This document shows positions 26,030-34,274 of a DNA stretch of 64,000 nt, one piece after another. Made by a program: the position numbers and the translations under genes. The DNA is from Clostridiales bacterium. Its GTDB lineage: Bacteria > Bacillota > Clostridia > Lachnospirales > Cellulosilyticaceae. Location of the stretch: positions 62,001 to 126,000 of the forward strand of contig DYCF01000009.1 in the NCBI GenBank assembly GCA_019418225.1. The letters are read 5' to 3'. The notes under the pieces are model-generated. The model was not told the origin of the DNA, searched no databases, and was given only the letters and a program-made list of their open reading frames with translations. Every line of letters starts with the position of its first letter. Position 1 is the stretch's first letter.

Positions 26030-27856
26030 ATGAGGGTAGAAACATTAATATCCACAATGAATCGTGAAAGCTTAGAATTTATAAATCCTATGAATTTACA
26101 AACAGATGCAATTATTATCAATCAATGCCACAGGGAAGATGTAATAACTGAAGAGATTGGACATAACAAAATCAAAATGCTAAATTATAAGGAAAAAGGA
26201 TTAAGTAGGAGTCGTAATCGTGCTATAGCGGCTGCTACAGCCGATATATGCCTCATTGCTGATGACGATATGCGTTATGAAGATGACTATGTCAAGAAGA
26301 TAATATCTGCATATGAACAGTACCCAGATGCAGATATTATTGCCTTTCAAGTTGTTAGGACTGGAAGTACTAGATTAAAGAGCTTTAGAAAAAAAGCATG
26401 TCAAGAAAACTATCTATCAAGTATGAAGATTTCCTCTGTAGAAATGACTTTTAAACGCCGCAGCATTATAGAAAAAGGGTTAAGTTTCAATCCACTTTTC
26501 GGAGCAGGTGCTTGGTTCGTTTGTGGTGAAGAGAATATTTTTATGTTTGATTGCCTTAGGCAAAAGCTTAAAGTTATATATGTTCCTGTTATAATTGGCC
26601 ATGTAAGTTGTGAGACCTCAACATGGTTTACAGGCTATACGCCACATTATTTTAAAAGTATGGGAGCTGCCTATTATGCAATGTCCCATACTTTTAGTGT
26701 CACATTTATTGTTCAGCATGTTTTAAGACATTATTCTTTATATAAGCAGGATATGAAATGGTATCATATCATTTTAAATATGCTCTTAGGCATTCAAGAT
26801 TATAAGAATCTATTAAAACTCCAAAATAAAAAACTTAAGAATCTTATCATAGGGGATTTTACTTCTAATACTGGACCAGCAATCGTAAATAAAAATATTG
26901 AGCAAGTAATGGGACGCCAAAATGAATATAGTGTAGCAACAAAAAAATGGCACAGATTCTTAGAACTTATTATAAAGATACCACGTGCCAATGTAGTGAT
27001 TTTTTCAGGTATTTCATTAGCTGTACCTATCGGCATAAAATGGTGTAAAATCTGGAAAAAACCTAGTATGTATATCATGCATGGTTACTTACAAAAAGAA
27101 AATTCAATTAATGGTGTGGTTGATTTAAAATTCAATCAATGTGAGCAATATATCTTAGCACACGTAGATAAAATTATATGTGTATCAGAACGATTTTCAA
27201 CGTATTTAAAACAAGAATTACCTGAGTATACTGAAAAAATAACATATGTTAATAACGGAATAGATTGGAAAGACTTTGAATTTACACCTATTTCAGCTAT
27301 ACATGGCAATGAATTTAGAATTATAAGTATGGGCGGTGGCATGAAGCGAAAAAATAATTTAGCTATTTGTAAGGCCATTGACTTATTACAAAAAAGAGGT
27401 TTTTCTACAATTAAGTATATCGTTATCGGGAATGATTTTACAGATAAAGAAGCAATTAGTCACTATCCATTTGTCGCATATATTGATTATTTACCTCATG
27501 AAAAGATTTTAGAACTACTTTCTACAGCAGATCTTTATATTCAAAATAGCTATTTTGAAACTTTTGGCTTAGCTATTGTAGAAGCTTTAATGAGGGGGTG
27601 TAACTTATTAATTTCAAAAAATGTAGGTGCGTTATCTGTTATTAATCATTGCCTAGAAACAGATATTATTAATGATGTAGAAGATACGGAAGAGATTGCA
27701 TACAAAATATGGTTTAACTTAAATCATCCTAATAATAAACGCTTAATAGAAAGTATTAACCAAGAGTGTACATCTTGGGAAAATAGTTGTAGAGAGCTTA
27801 CAAAGATTGCACTAGATTTGAAATATAAAGGATTGAATGCCTATGAATATTTTTAA
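26030..27856 (+). CDS. Bifunctional glycosyltransferase, GT2-GT4 fusion
   Basis: 608 residues from ATG 26030, preferred over 26015 because GGGAGG precedes it. Residues 1 to about 260 are GT2-like: LISTMNRE, EKGLSRSRNRAIAAA and the IADDDM metal motif. Residues about 275-600 are GT4-like: HGYLQKENS, VNNGIDW and FETFGLAIVEALMRG, the E-x7-E motif of retaining enzymes. One polypeptide thus carries an inverting and a retaining transferase, probably adding two successive sugars. Its end overlaps the polymerase start. Confidence 0.85.
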   Translation: MRVETLISTMNRESLEFINPMNLQTDAIIINQCHREDVITEEIGHNKIKMLNYKEKGLSRSRNRAIAAATADICLIADDDMRYEDDYVKKIISAYEQYPDADIIAFQVVRTGSTRLKSFRKKACQENYLSSMKISSVEMTFKRRSIIEKGLSFNPLFGAGAWFVCGEENIFMFDCLRQKLKVIYVPVIIGHVSCETSTWFTGYTPHYFKSMGAAYYAMSHTFSVTFIVQHVLRHYSLYKQDMKWYHIILNMLLGIQDYKNLLKLQNKKLKNLIIGDFTSNTGPAIVNKNIEQVMGRQNEYSVATKKWHRFLELIIKIPRANVVIFSGISLAVPIGIKWCKIWKKPSMYIMHGYLQKENSINGVVDLKFNQCEQYILAHVDKIICVSERFSTYLKQELPEYTEKITYVNNGIDWKDFEFTPISAIHGNEFRIISMGGGMKRKNNLAICKAIDLLQKRGFSTIKYIVIGNDFTDKEAISHYPFVAYIDYLPHEKILELLSTADLYIQNSYFETFGLAIVEALMRGCNLLISKNVGALSVINHCLETDIINDVEDTEEIAYKIWFNLNHPNNKRLIESINQECTSWENSCRELTKIALDLKYKGLNAYEYF

Positions 27857-29021
27857 AAACAGGCTACTCATGATATTTTGTTTGCTTCCTTTCATGACTA
27901 TTTCCACACTTAACTTTTCTTATTATGGTAATTTAGCATGGCAAGCCATACCAGGTATACTTGGATATTTTTTTTTAATAATACGGCTAAGAGATGATTA
28001 TATTAAAGGACAAAACACCATGTCTATATCTAGAAGAAATTTTATAATAGGCACAACGCTTTACTCCATAAGTATGCTCTTTACTGGTTTATGGAATGAT
28101 AATTTAACTTTTGGAATCATATTTACATATACTTTTTATTTAGGCGTATTCTTCTATGTAGATAGTTGTATGGATTACTTTAGTGAATTTCTAATTGCTA
28201 TAACAGATATCTTTATTTTTATAGTAATAGGTAGCTATATTGCTGCAGTTGTATCACCTGGTACTAGCTATTTATATTATGAAGGAGAGAAGTGCTTTAT
28301 AGGTTTATTATCTAGTAAAAACAGTTTACAGATGGTAATGCTTCCTGGAATCTGTTTCATTTTCTTTAGAATCTATTATTTTAATACGCATAAAAAGTTT
28401 TTTTATATTATTATCGTATTAGCAATATTGCTTATGTTTAAATCTGGAAGTGGAACGGCTGCTGTAATAAGTGTACTTTTACCGCTTTATTTACTTCTTT
28501 CTTCTAAACTTCATTTATCTTTTAAAGGATTATCAATTACCTATCTAATAATTTATTTTTCTATTGTTATCTTTAGAATCCAAGATAAATTATTTGCGCA
28601 TCTTATTACAGATGTATTACAAAAAGACTTAACATTTACAGGACGAACTGAAATCTGGGACTATATATTAAGTCGAATGATTTACTCTCCTATTATTGGT
28701 TATGGTGGACGAAATGATGTAATCTGGAGACAATTCTTAAAAGTTTCAGAAGCTCATAATGGACTATTAGAAATCTTTCTCTGTGGCGGATTAGTTACAT
28801 TAGGATTATTTATATTCATTATAGGTAATGCAGGTAAGAAGTTAGATCAATATAAAAATAGTAAGTTTACTAATTTACTACTATTTTTTATATTCATGTA
28901 TTTTTTCATGGGGTTAACTGAAAGTGTTTTTGCCTATGTAAAAGTTACATTCTGGACGCTCATTATTATGAGTAATAATATTGATGGCATTATTGAACAA
29001 GCAAATCAAAGGAGGGAATAA
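27843..29021 (+). CDS. Polysaccharide polymerase, Wzy-like
   Basis: 392 residues with 10-12 hydrophobic helices and a large loop containing FTGRTEIWDYILSRM and IGYGGRND (about 275-310), the typical O-antigen ligase/polymerase block, followed by EAHNGLLEIFLCGGL. ATG 27843 is chosen because AAAGGA lies about 9 bp upstream; ATG 27837 is too close. It overlaps the preceding glycosyltransferase by 14 bp. It would polymerise flipped repeat units on the outer face, with chain length set by the Wzz-like protein at 30544. Confidence 0.85.
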   Translation: MNIFKNRLLMIFCLLPFMTISTLNFSYYGNLAWQAIPGILGYFFLIIRLRDDYIKGQNTMSISRRNFIIGTTLYSISMLFTGLWNDNLTFGIIFTYTFYLGVFFYVDSCMDYFSEFLIAITDIFIFIVIGSYIAAVVSPGTSYLYYEGEKCFIGLLSSKNSLQMVMLPGICFIFFRIYYFNTHKKFFYIIIVLAILLMFKSGSGTAAVISVLLPLYLLLSSKLHLSFKGLSITYLIIYFSIVIFRIQDKLFAHLITDVLQKDLTFTGRTEIWDYILSRMIYSPIIGYGGRNDVIWRQFLKVSEAHNGLLEIFLCGGLVTLGLFIFIIGNAGKKLDQYKNSKFTNLLLFFIFMYFFMGLTESVFAYVKVTFWTLIIMSNNIDGIIEQANQRRE

Positions 29022-29022
29022 A

Positions 29023-29922
29023 ATGATTACGGTTTTTACACCTGTTTATAACCGGAGGTACATTTTAGAAAAATGTTATCAAAGTTTATTACATCAAACA
29101 AATAAAAACTTTAAGTGGCTTATTGTAGATGACGGTTCTACAGATCAAGTAGAAGATTTAATTACCCAGTGGATTGAAGAAAAAAAGATTGCTATTCATT
29201 TTATACGGCAAGAAAATGGTGGAAAACATGTCGCTCATAATACAGGCGTATTAAACTGTGATACAGACTTATTTATTTGCGTAGATTCAGATGATTATTT
29301 AACAGATGATGCTATTGAGTTAGTTTATAAGTACTGGGATATGATAAAAAACAATCAACAGCTTGCAGGTATTGCAATGCTTAGAAAATATCAAAATGGT
29401 CAACTTATGAGTACCCATATGCCCAAGGGAATAGACAGTAGCACCTTGTACGACTTATATGAAAACTATCATTTTAAAGGTGATTTAGCACTAGTTTTTA
29501 GAACAGAGATTTTAAGGAAATACTTATTCCCTCAGTTTGAAAATGAAAAATTTGTAGGTGAATGTGTAGTGTATGATCAAATTAGTGAAAATTATAAGAT
29601 GTATTTAGTAGATCATCCTATTTATATAGGTGAATATTTAGAAGATGGCTATACCCAAAATGTAGTCCAGCTCTATCGCAAAAACCCTAAAGGTTATAGC
29701 TTCTATTTGCAACAACGTATAATGCTAGCTAAAGGTTCTAAGCAAAAAAAGAATGCCTTTGCAAAGTATATTTCAGGATGTTGGATGATTAACCAGATGA
29801 TTGATCGTAAAATATTTGACAATAGTTTAATGTTTATCATAATCTTGCCACAAGCAATATATTTATATTTAAAGTGGTGGCTTAAAAATGAACTATTACA
29901 GCTAAAGATTATAAAGCCATAA
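29023..29922 (+). CDS. Glycosyltransferase, GT2 family
   Basis: 299 residues from ATG 29023 (AGGAGGG 7 bp upstream), 1 bp after the polymerase stop. GT-A motifs: ITVFTPVYNR, IVDDGSTDQ, NGGKHVAHNTG and ICVDSDDYL. The NGGKHVAHN variant is typical of a Firmicute GT2 subgroup found in capsule loci. It has a weakly hydrophobic C-terminal segment (FIIILPQAIYLYLKWWL) that may touch the membrane. Sugar specificity unknown. Confidence 0.88.
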   Translation: MITVFTPVYNRRYILEKCYQSLLHQTNKNFKWLIVDDGSTDQVEDLITQWIEEKKIAIHFIRQENGGKHVAHNTGVLNCDTDLFICVDSDDYLTDDAIELVYKYWDMIKNNQQLAGIAMLRKYQNGQLMSTHMPKGIDSSTLYDLYENYHFKGDLALVFRTEILRKYLFPQFENEKFVGECVVYDQISENYKMYLVDHPIYIGEYLEDGYTQNVVQLYRKNPKGYSFYLQQRIMLAKGSKQKKNAFAKYISGCWMINQMIDRKIFDNSLMFIIILPQAIYLYLKWWLKNELLQLKIIKP

Positions 29923-29937
29923 GCAAAGGAGAACTTT

Positions 29938-30522
29938 ATGATACATTCCAAAAGAGATTATTTATATTATTTGAAATGCGATAAAATTGCCTTAGGAAGA
30001 ACAAAAAAAAGACCGGGCTTATTAGATGATATCTGGAAATATGAGCGTTTAATGCGCAAACTAGAATATTATACAAATTGCAAATCAAAATTGTGGCAGC
30101 TATATACTGTTTATTTACAGTATCGTTATATCACATTAGGTGCTAAAAACGGTTATGAAATTCCTATTAATACAATTGGACCAGGCCTAGCACTAACACA
30201 TAGAGGAACTATAGTTATTAATAATCAAGCTAAAATAGGTGCAAACTGCAAGATTAATGTATGTGTTAATATTGGCACGCGTGGAAAAGAACAACAGGAA
30301 GTACCTATTATTGGTGATAATGTGTATATTGGCCCTGGTTCTAAAATATTTGGTGCAATTGAAATAGGTAATGATGTGGCTATAGGTGCAAACAGTGTTG
30401 TAAATAAGAATATTGAAAGTCATGTAACAGTAGCGGGGGTTCCTGCCAAATGTATTAATCACAATGGCAGCAACGGCTTATTAATCCGTGCCACAGAAGA
30501 AGTAACCAAAACTCTACTTTAA
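29938..30522 (+). CDS. Serine O-acetyltransferase-like hexapeptide acetyltransferase
   Basis: 194 residues. Residues about 75-170 form the left-handed beta-helix: GPGLALTHRGTIVIN, IGANCKINVCVNIGTRG and IGNDVAIGANSVVNKNI are hexapeptide repeats, and GVPAK closes the fold. The N-terminal 70 residues are a short helical cap. This CysE-like shape is common in polysaccharide loci, where the acceptor is a sugar rather than serine. No cysteine-synthesis gene is near, so sugar O-acetylation is the likelier role. Confidence 0.85.
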   Translation: MIHSKRDYLYYLKCDKIALGRTKKRPGLLDDIWKYERLMRKLEYYTNCKSKLWQLYTVYLQYRYITLGAKNGYEIPINTIGPGLALTHRGTIVINNQAKIGANCKINVCVNIGTRGKEQQEVPIIGDNVYIGPGSKIFGAIEIGNDVAIGANSVVNKNIESHVTVAGVPAKCINHNGSNGLLIRATEEVTKTLL

Positions 30523-30543
30523 GAGTGTGAAAGGAGGATTATT

Positions 30544-31305
30544 ATGGATAATATAGAAACTACTTTGTGGGAAGTTATTGTTCGCATTATACATAGAATA
30601 CCCATCATTATATTATGTGCTATCCTAGGTGGTGGAGCAGGATATGTTTATACTCAGCAGCATAAAGTCTATACTTATACTGCATCTGTGTCTTTGTATG
30701 TTATTTGCAATACAGATGTTACCCAATTAAAAGCAGGCATTAATGATATTTCTGCCGCTAGAGATATGGTTGGTTCGTGTATTCCTGTTTTAGAAAGTGA
30801 CCAAATGCTACAAAAGGTCTCTAGTCAAATTAATAATAAATATTCGGCAAAAGAATTAAAAAGAATGTTTAGTTATTCTCAAGTTACTAAAACGCCTTTT
30901 TTTAATATCATGATTACTTGCAAAGACCCAGATGATGCAATCCTTATTGCTAATGCTATGTCTGAGGTGGCGCCACAGCAATTATACGACGTATTACGTA
31001 TCGCTTATGTAGAAGTAGTAGACCCAGCCCAAGGCCCCTTATCACCTAATCCTACCAATACACTTACCAAGATTTTAATTTGTTTAGTTCTTTCAGCTTT
31101 ACTCCCTATTTTGTGGATTTTAATCAGAAGCTTACTAGATACAACGATTCATGGTAATAATGATTTGAAATTTTATTACGATATCCCTATACTAGGTGAA
31201 ATACCTACTCTTGAAAAACAAACTATAAAAAATGATATTCAAAATATAGATATTCCTGAGGGGGGAGATTCAAGTGAAACTCAACGAGAACAAACTATTG
31301 AATAA
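30544..31305 (+). CDS. Wzz/YveK-type chain-length and kinase-activator protein
   Basis: 253 residues with two transmembrane helices (about 18-37 and 173-195), an extracellular loop of about 130 residues, and the proline-rich SPNPTNT motif just before helix 2, the classic Wzz layout. In Gram-positive capsule systems the cytoplasmic tail activates the separate BY-kinase, which is the next gene and overlaps this one by 32 bp. It sets polymer length together with that kinase. Confidence 0.88.
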   Translation: MDNIETTLWEVIVRIIHRIPIIILCAILGGGAGYVYTQQHKVYTYTASVSLYVICNTDVTQLKAGINDISAARDMVGSCIPVLESDQMLQKVSSQINNKYSAKELKRMFSYSQVTKTPFFNIMITCKDPDDAILIANAMSEVAPQQLYDVLRIAYVEVVDPAQGPLSPNPTNTLTKILICLVLSALLPILWILIRSLLDTTIHGNNDLKFYYDIPILGEIPTLEKQTIKNDIQNIDIPEGGDSSETQREQTIE

Positions 31306-31948
31306 ATATACTCGATTTTACATTACAGAAGCTTATAAAAGTTGCAGGACGAATATCAAGGCAAAATTACCTGATAATCGGTGTAAAAAGATTATGATAA
31401 CAAGTCCTTTGCCCAATGAAGGTAAATCTATTACTTGTGCAAATCTAGCTATAAGTTTTGCTGAGATAGGTGGTAAAGTTCTTCTCTTAGAATGTAACTT
31501 GAGAAAGCCCTCACAGGAAAAGCTTTTTAACAGTGAGGTGCAGAATGGATTAAGCGACTTTCTTGAGCAGAGGTGTACAGTATCTGAAATTATTACACCG
31601 ACTTCTTATGCTAATTTAGATTTGATTCCAGCTGGGCATATTCCTAACAATCCCTCTGAATTATTAGACAGTAATAAGATAAGTACTTTATTTAGTGAAC
31701 TAGAAGAAATCTATAATTATATTATTGTTGATACCCCACCTGTGAATATCGTAACAGATACCTCTATATTAGCAACTTATAAAGAAATGGAAATTATTTT
31801 TGTCGTTAGGCGAAATTACACAAAGCATAAAGATATCAAAGAGGCTATTAGAAGATTAGAGTTCGTAAACGGAAAAGTAAAGGGATTCATCCTTAATGAC
31901 CTAGCCATTAAAGGCAAAAAGAAAAAGCTAAAATATACAGAAAAATAA
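31274..31948 (+). CDS. BY-kinase, CpsD/YwqD-like tyrosine kinase
   Basis: 224 residues, GTG start behind GGGGGGAG inside the previous gene. P-loop motifs: Walker A TSPLPNEGKSITCANLA, Walker A' in LLECNLRKPS, Walker B IIVDTPPVN. The C-terminal Tyr cluster normally autophosphorylated in this family is missing; only one Tyr remains in the last 10 residues (LKYTEK), and the tail is Lys-rich. It may therefore signal less through a Tyr cluster, or rely on other substrates such as the priming transferase. Confidence 0.87.
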   Translation: MKLNENKLLNKYTRFYITEAYKSCRTNIKAKLPDNRCKKIMITSPLPNEGKSITCANLAISFAEIGGKVLLLECNLRKPSQEKLFNSEVQNGLSDFLEQRCTVSEIITPTSYANLDLIPAGHIPNNPSELLDSNKISTLFSELEEIYNYIIVDTPPVNIVTDTSILATYKEMEIIFVVRRNYTKHKDIKEAIRRLEFVNGKVKGFILNDLAIKGKKKKLKYTEK

Positions 31949-31965
31949 TGAAAGGAGTAGTACAA

Positions 31966-32511
31966 ATGAAGTTGAAATTTATTCATAAGCTTATTTCAAG
32001 GATAAGAGGTCAGTATCCTATTGAGGATTTACTATCTAGAGGGCTTACTGTAGGAAGCAACTTTACTTTGCAACAAGGTTGTATTATAGATGAGTCATTT
32101 TGTTGGCTAATAAGTATAGGTGATCGTGTTTCTCTAGCACCTAATGTTCATATCTTGGCACATGATGCGAGTACAAAAAATTATCTAGGCTATGCTAAAA
32201 TTGGTGAGGTCATTATAGGCAATGATGTGTTTGTAGGGGCTGGAACCATTATTTTACCTCAAGTACATATTGGGAATCGTGTCATTATAGGGGCTGGAAG
32301 TGTTGTTACTAAAAACATAGCCGATAATTGTGTTGTATGTGGTAATCCAGCCCGAGTAATCAGTACGGTAGATGACTATATTGAAAAAAATAAGATCTTA
32401 TTCTCCAACAGACCACATTATAATGCGACTTGGACATTAAATCATATCACCACAGAACAAAAACAAATAATGAAACAAGACTTAAAAGATGGAATAGGCT
32501 ATATTGAGTAA
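31966..32511 (+). CDS. Hexapeptide-repeat sugar O-acetyltransferase (maltose/galactoside type)
   Basis: 181 residues from ATG 31966, chosen for AAGGAG 8 bp upstream. Left-handed beta-helix repeats: IGDRVSLAPNVHILAHD, VIIGNDVFVGAGTIILP, IGNRVIIGAGSVVTKNI and GNPARV. The HDAS segment following LAH carries the likely catalytic His. LacA/NodL-like acetyltransferases acetylate sugars, here presumably the polysaccharide repeat unit. Second acetyltransferase in the operon. Confidence 0.87.
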   Translation: MKLKFIHKLISRIRGQYPIEDLLSRGLTVGSNFTLQQGCIIDESFCWLISIGDRVSLAPNVHILAHDASTKNYLGYAKIGEVIIGNDVFVGAGTIILPQVHIGNRVIIGAGSVVTKNIADNCVVCGNPARVISTVDDYIEKNKILFSNRPHYNATWTLNHITTEQKQIMKQDLKDGIGYIE

Positions 32512-32533
32512 AAAGGAAAAGGGGCGACAACCC

Positions 32534-34171
32534 ATGATAAAACTATTGATTACAGGTGCAAATAGTTATATTGGGAATGAACTGATGTGCTATTTAGATA
32601 AAGCACAAATCGAAGTAAATGTATTAGATGTGAAAGATGCAAATTGGGATACTGAAAACTTCAACGGTATAGATACCATAGTTCATGTAGCAGGTATTGT
32701 TCATAAAAAAAAGAAGGAAGTAAGTGATGAACTTTATTTTCGAATTAATCGAGATTTAACTTATAAGATAGCATATAAAGCTAAAAATGAAGGTGTTAAG
32801 CATTTTATCTTTTTAAGCACAATGGCAGTATATGGGTTAAGTGGTAAAATAGGTGCTTCTGAAAATATTACAAAAGATACACTTTGTAATCCCACTACAG
32901 CTTATGGCGCATCTAAATTACAAGCAGAGCAGCTTATTACTGAATTAAAAGATGATGATTTCAAAGTCACGATTATCAGACCGCCTATGGTATATGGTAA
33001 AAATGCCAAAGGAAATTATAATTGTTTAAAACAATGGGTTAAATATGTAGGTATAAGCCCTAGTTTAGATAATCAACGTAGTATGATTTATATTGATAAT
33101 TTATGTGAGGTTATAGAGGAAATCATTTTAAATCAACAAGATGGAATTATCTGTCCTCAAAATAAGGAATATGTTTCTACTAAAGAATTGATGCGGCAAA
33201 TTGCAAATTGTCATCAATATCACTTTATAACATGGAATTGGTTAAACAAGCTTATTTACTTATTAGGTAAAAATATTAATATTATGAAGAAAATATTTGG
33301 AAACCTAACATATTCAGCTGATATTGCTTATACAATCCAGAAAGTGCATAAAGAAACAAGTTTCGAAGAATCAATTGCTTGCTGTGAATATAGTTCTCTG
33401 CCTTATATGCCAACAGAAGCCGAGCCATTAGTCTCTATCATTACACCTATGTATAATGCTGAAAAATATATAAAAGATACTATTGAATGTGTTCTAGCAC
33501 AATATTATAGGCACTGGGAAATGTTAATAGTTGATGATTGCTCAAATGATCAAGGTTTAACTATTGCCAATCAATATGCTGCTAAGGATTCAAGGATTAA
33601 AATAATTGCGCTAAAACAAAATGGTGGCGTAGCAAATGCAAGAAATGAAGCACTAAAAAATGCCACTGGTAAATATATCGCATTCTTAGATAGCGATGAT
33701 ATATGGTATCCTCAAAAGCTATCTGTACAAGTTAGATTTATGGAAGATCATCAGTATGCAATCAGTTATACACGAAACGGCTACATTAATAAACTAGGAG
33801 ACAAAGAAGAAAAAGTAACACATATACCATTGCAAGTAAACTATAAAAGATTATTAAAAGGAAATCCTCTACATTGCCTAACTGTTATGATTAATCATCA
33901 AATAATCCATACAATAGAAATGCCTAATATCAAACATGAAGATTATGCTACTTGGCTTTCTATACTAAAAAGTGGATTTACAGCCTATGGGATAGATGAA
34001 GAATTAGCACTATATCGTAAAACAGCTACTTCAGTAAGTGCCAATAAATTTAAAGCTATTACCTGGACTTGGCATATTTATAGAAATCAAGAGCACTTAA
34101 ATTATTTACAAACCATAAAATATTTTATACTACATATGATTACAGCTTCTATTAAACATATAGTACATTAA
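32534..34171 (+). CDS. NAD-dependent sugar epimerase fused to GT2 glycosyltransferase
   Basis: 545 residues from ATG 32534 (AAAAGGGG upstream; the TTG at 32504 overlaps the previous gene). Residues 1 to about 285 are a short-chain epimerase/dehydratase: GANSYIGNE nucleotide-binding loop, STMAVYG and the catalytic Y-x3-K in TAYGASKLQ. Residues about 295-545 are GT2: VSIITPMYNAEKYI, IVDDCSND, NGGVANARNEAL and FLDSDDIW. Fusion suggests the sugar nucleotide made by the first half is used by the second. Last gene of the + strand operon. Confidence 0.85.
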   Translation: MIKLLITGANSYIGNELMCYLDKAQIEVNVLDVKDANWDTENFNGIDTIVHVAGIVHKKKKEVSDELYFRINRDLTYKIAYKAKNEGVKHFIFLSTMAVYGLSGKIGASENITKDTLCNPTTAYGASKLQAEQLITELKDDDFKVTIIRPPMVYGKNAKGNYNCLKQWVKYVGISPSLDNQRSMIYIDNLCEVIEEIILNQQDGIICPQNKEYVSTKELMRQIANCHQYHFITWNWLNKLIYLLGKNINIMKKIFGNLTYSADIAYTIQKVHKETSFEESIACCEYSSLPYMPTEAEPLVSIITPMYNAEKYIKDTIECVLAQYYRHWEMLIVDDCSNDQGLTIANQYAAKDSRIKIIALKQNGGVANARNEALKNATGKYIAFLDSDDIWYPQKLSVQVRFMEDHQYAISYTRNGYINKLGDKEEKVTHIPLQVNYKRLLKGNPLHCLTVMINHQIIHTIEMPNIKHEDYATWLSILKSGFTAYGIDEELALYRKTATSVSANKFKAITWTWHIYRNQEHLNYLQTIKYFILHMITASIKHIVH

Positions 34172-34172
34172 T

Positions 34173-34246
34173 ATAAATAAAAACAAGATAATGTTATAAC
34201 CCTGGTCAATTGCTTGGGCTATCTCATCATCTTGTTTTTTATTTAT
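34173..34246. terminator. Bidirectional terminator at the end of the polysaccharide operon
   Basis: ATAAATAAAAACAAGAT at 34173-34189 pairs with the complementary arm at 34229-34246 (one extra T), 39-nt loop with its own weak pairing. It separates the convergent epimerase-GT2 gene and the beta-helix/SGNH gene. Confidence 0.7.
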
Positions 34247-34274
34247 AGCGTAGCATAGTGATTCTTTAGTATTT

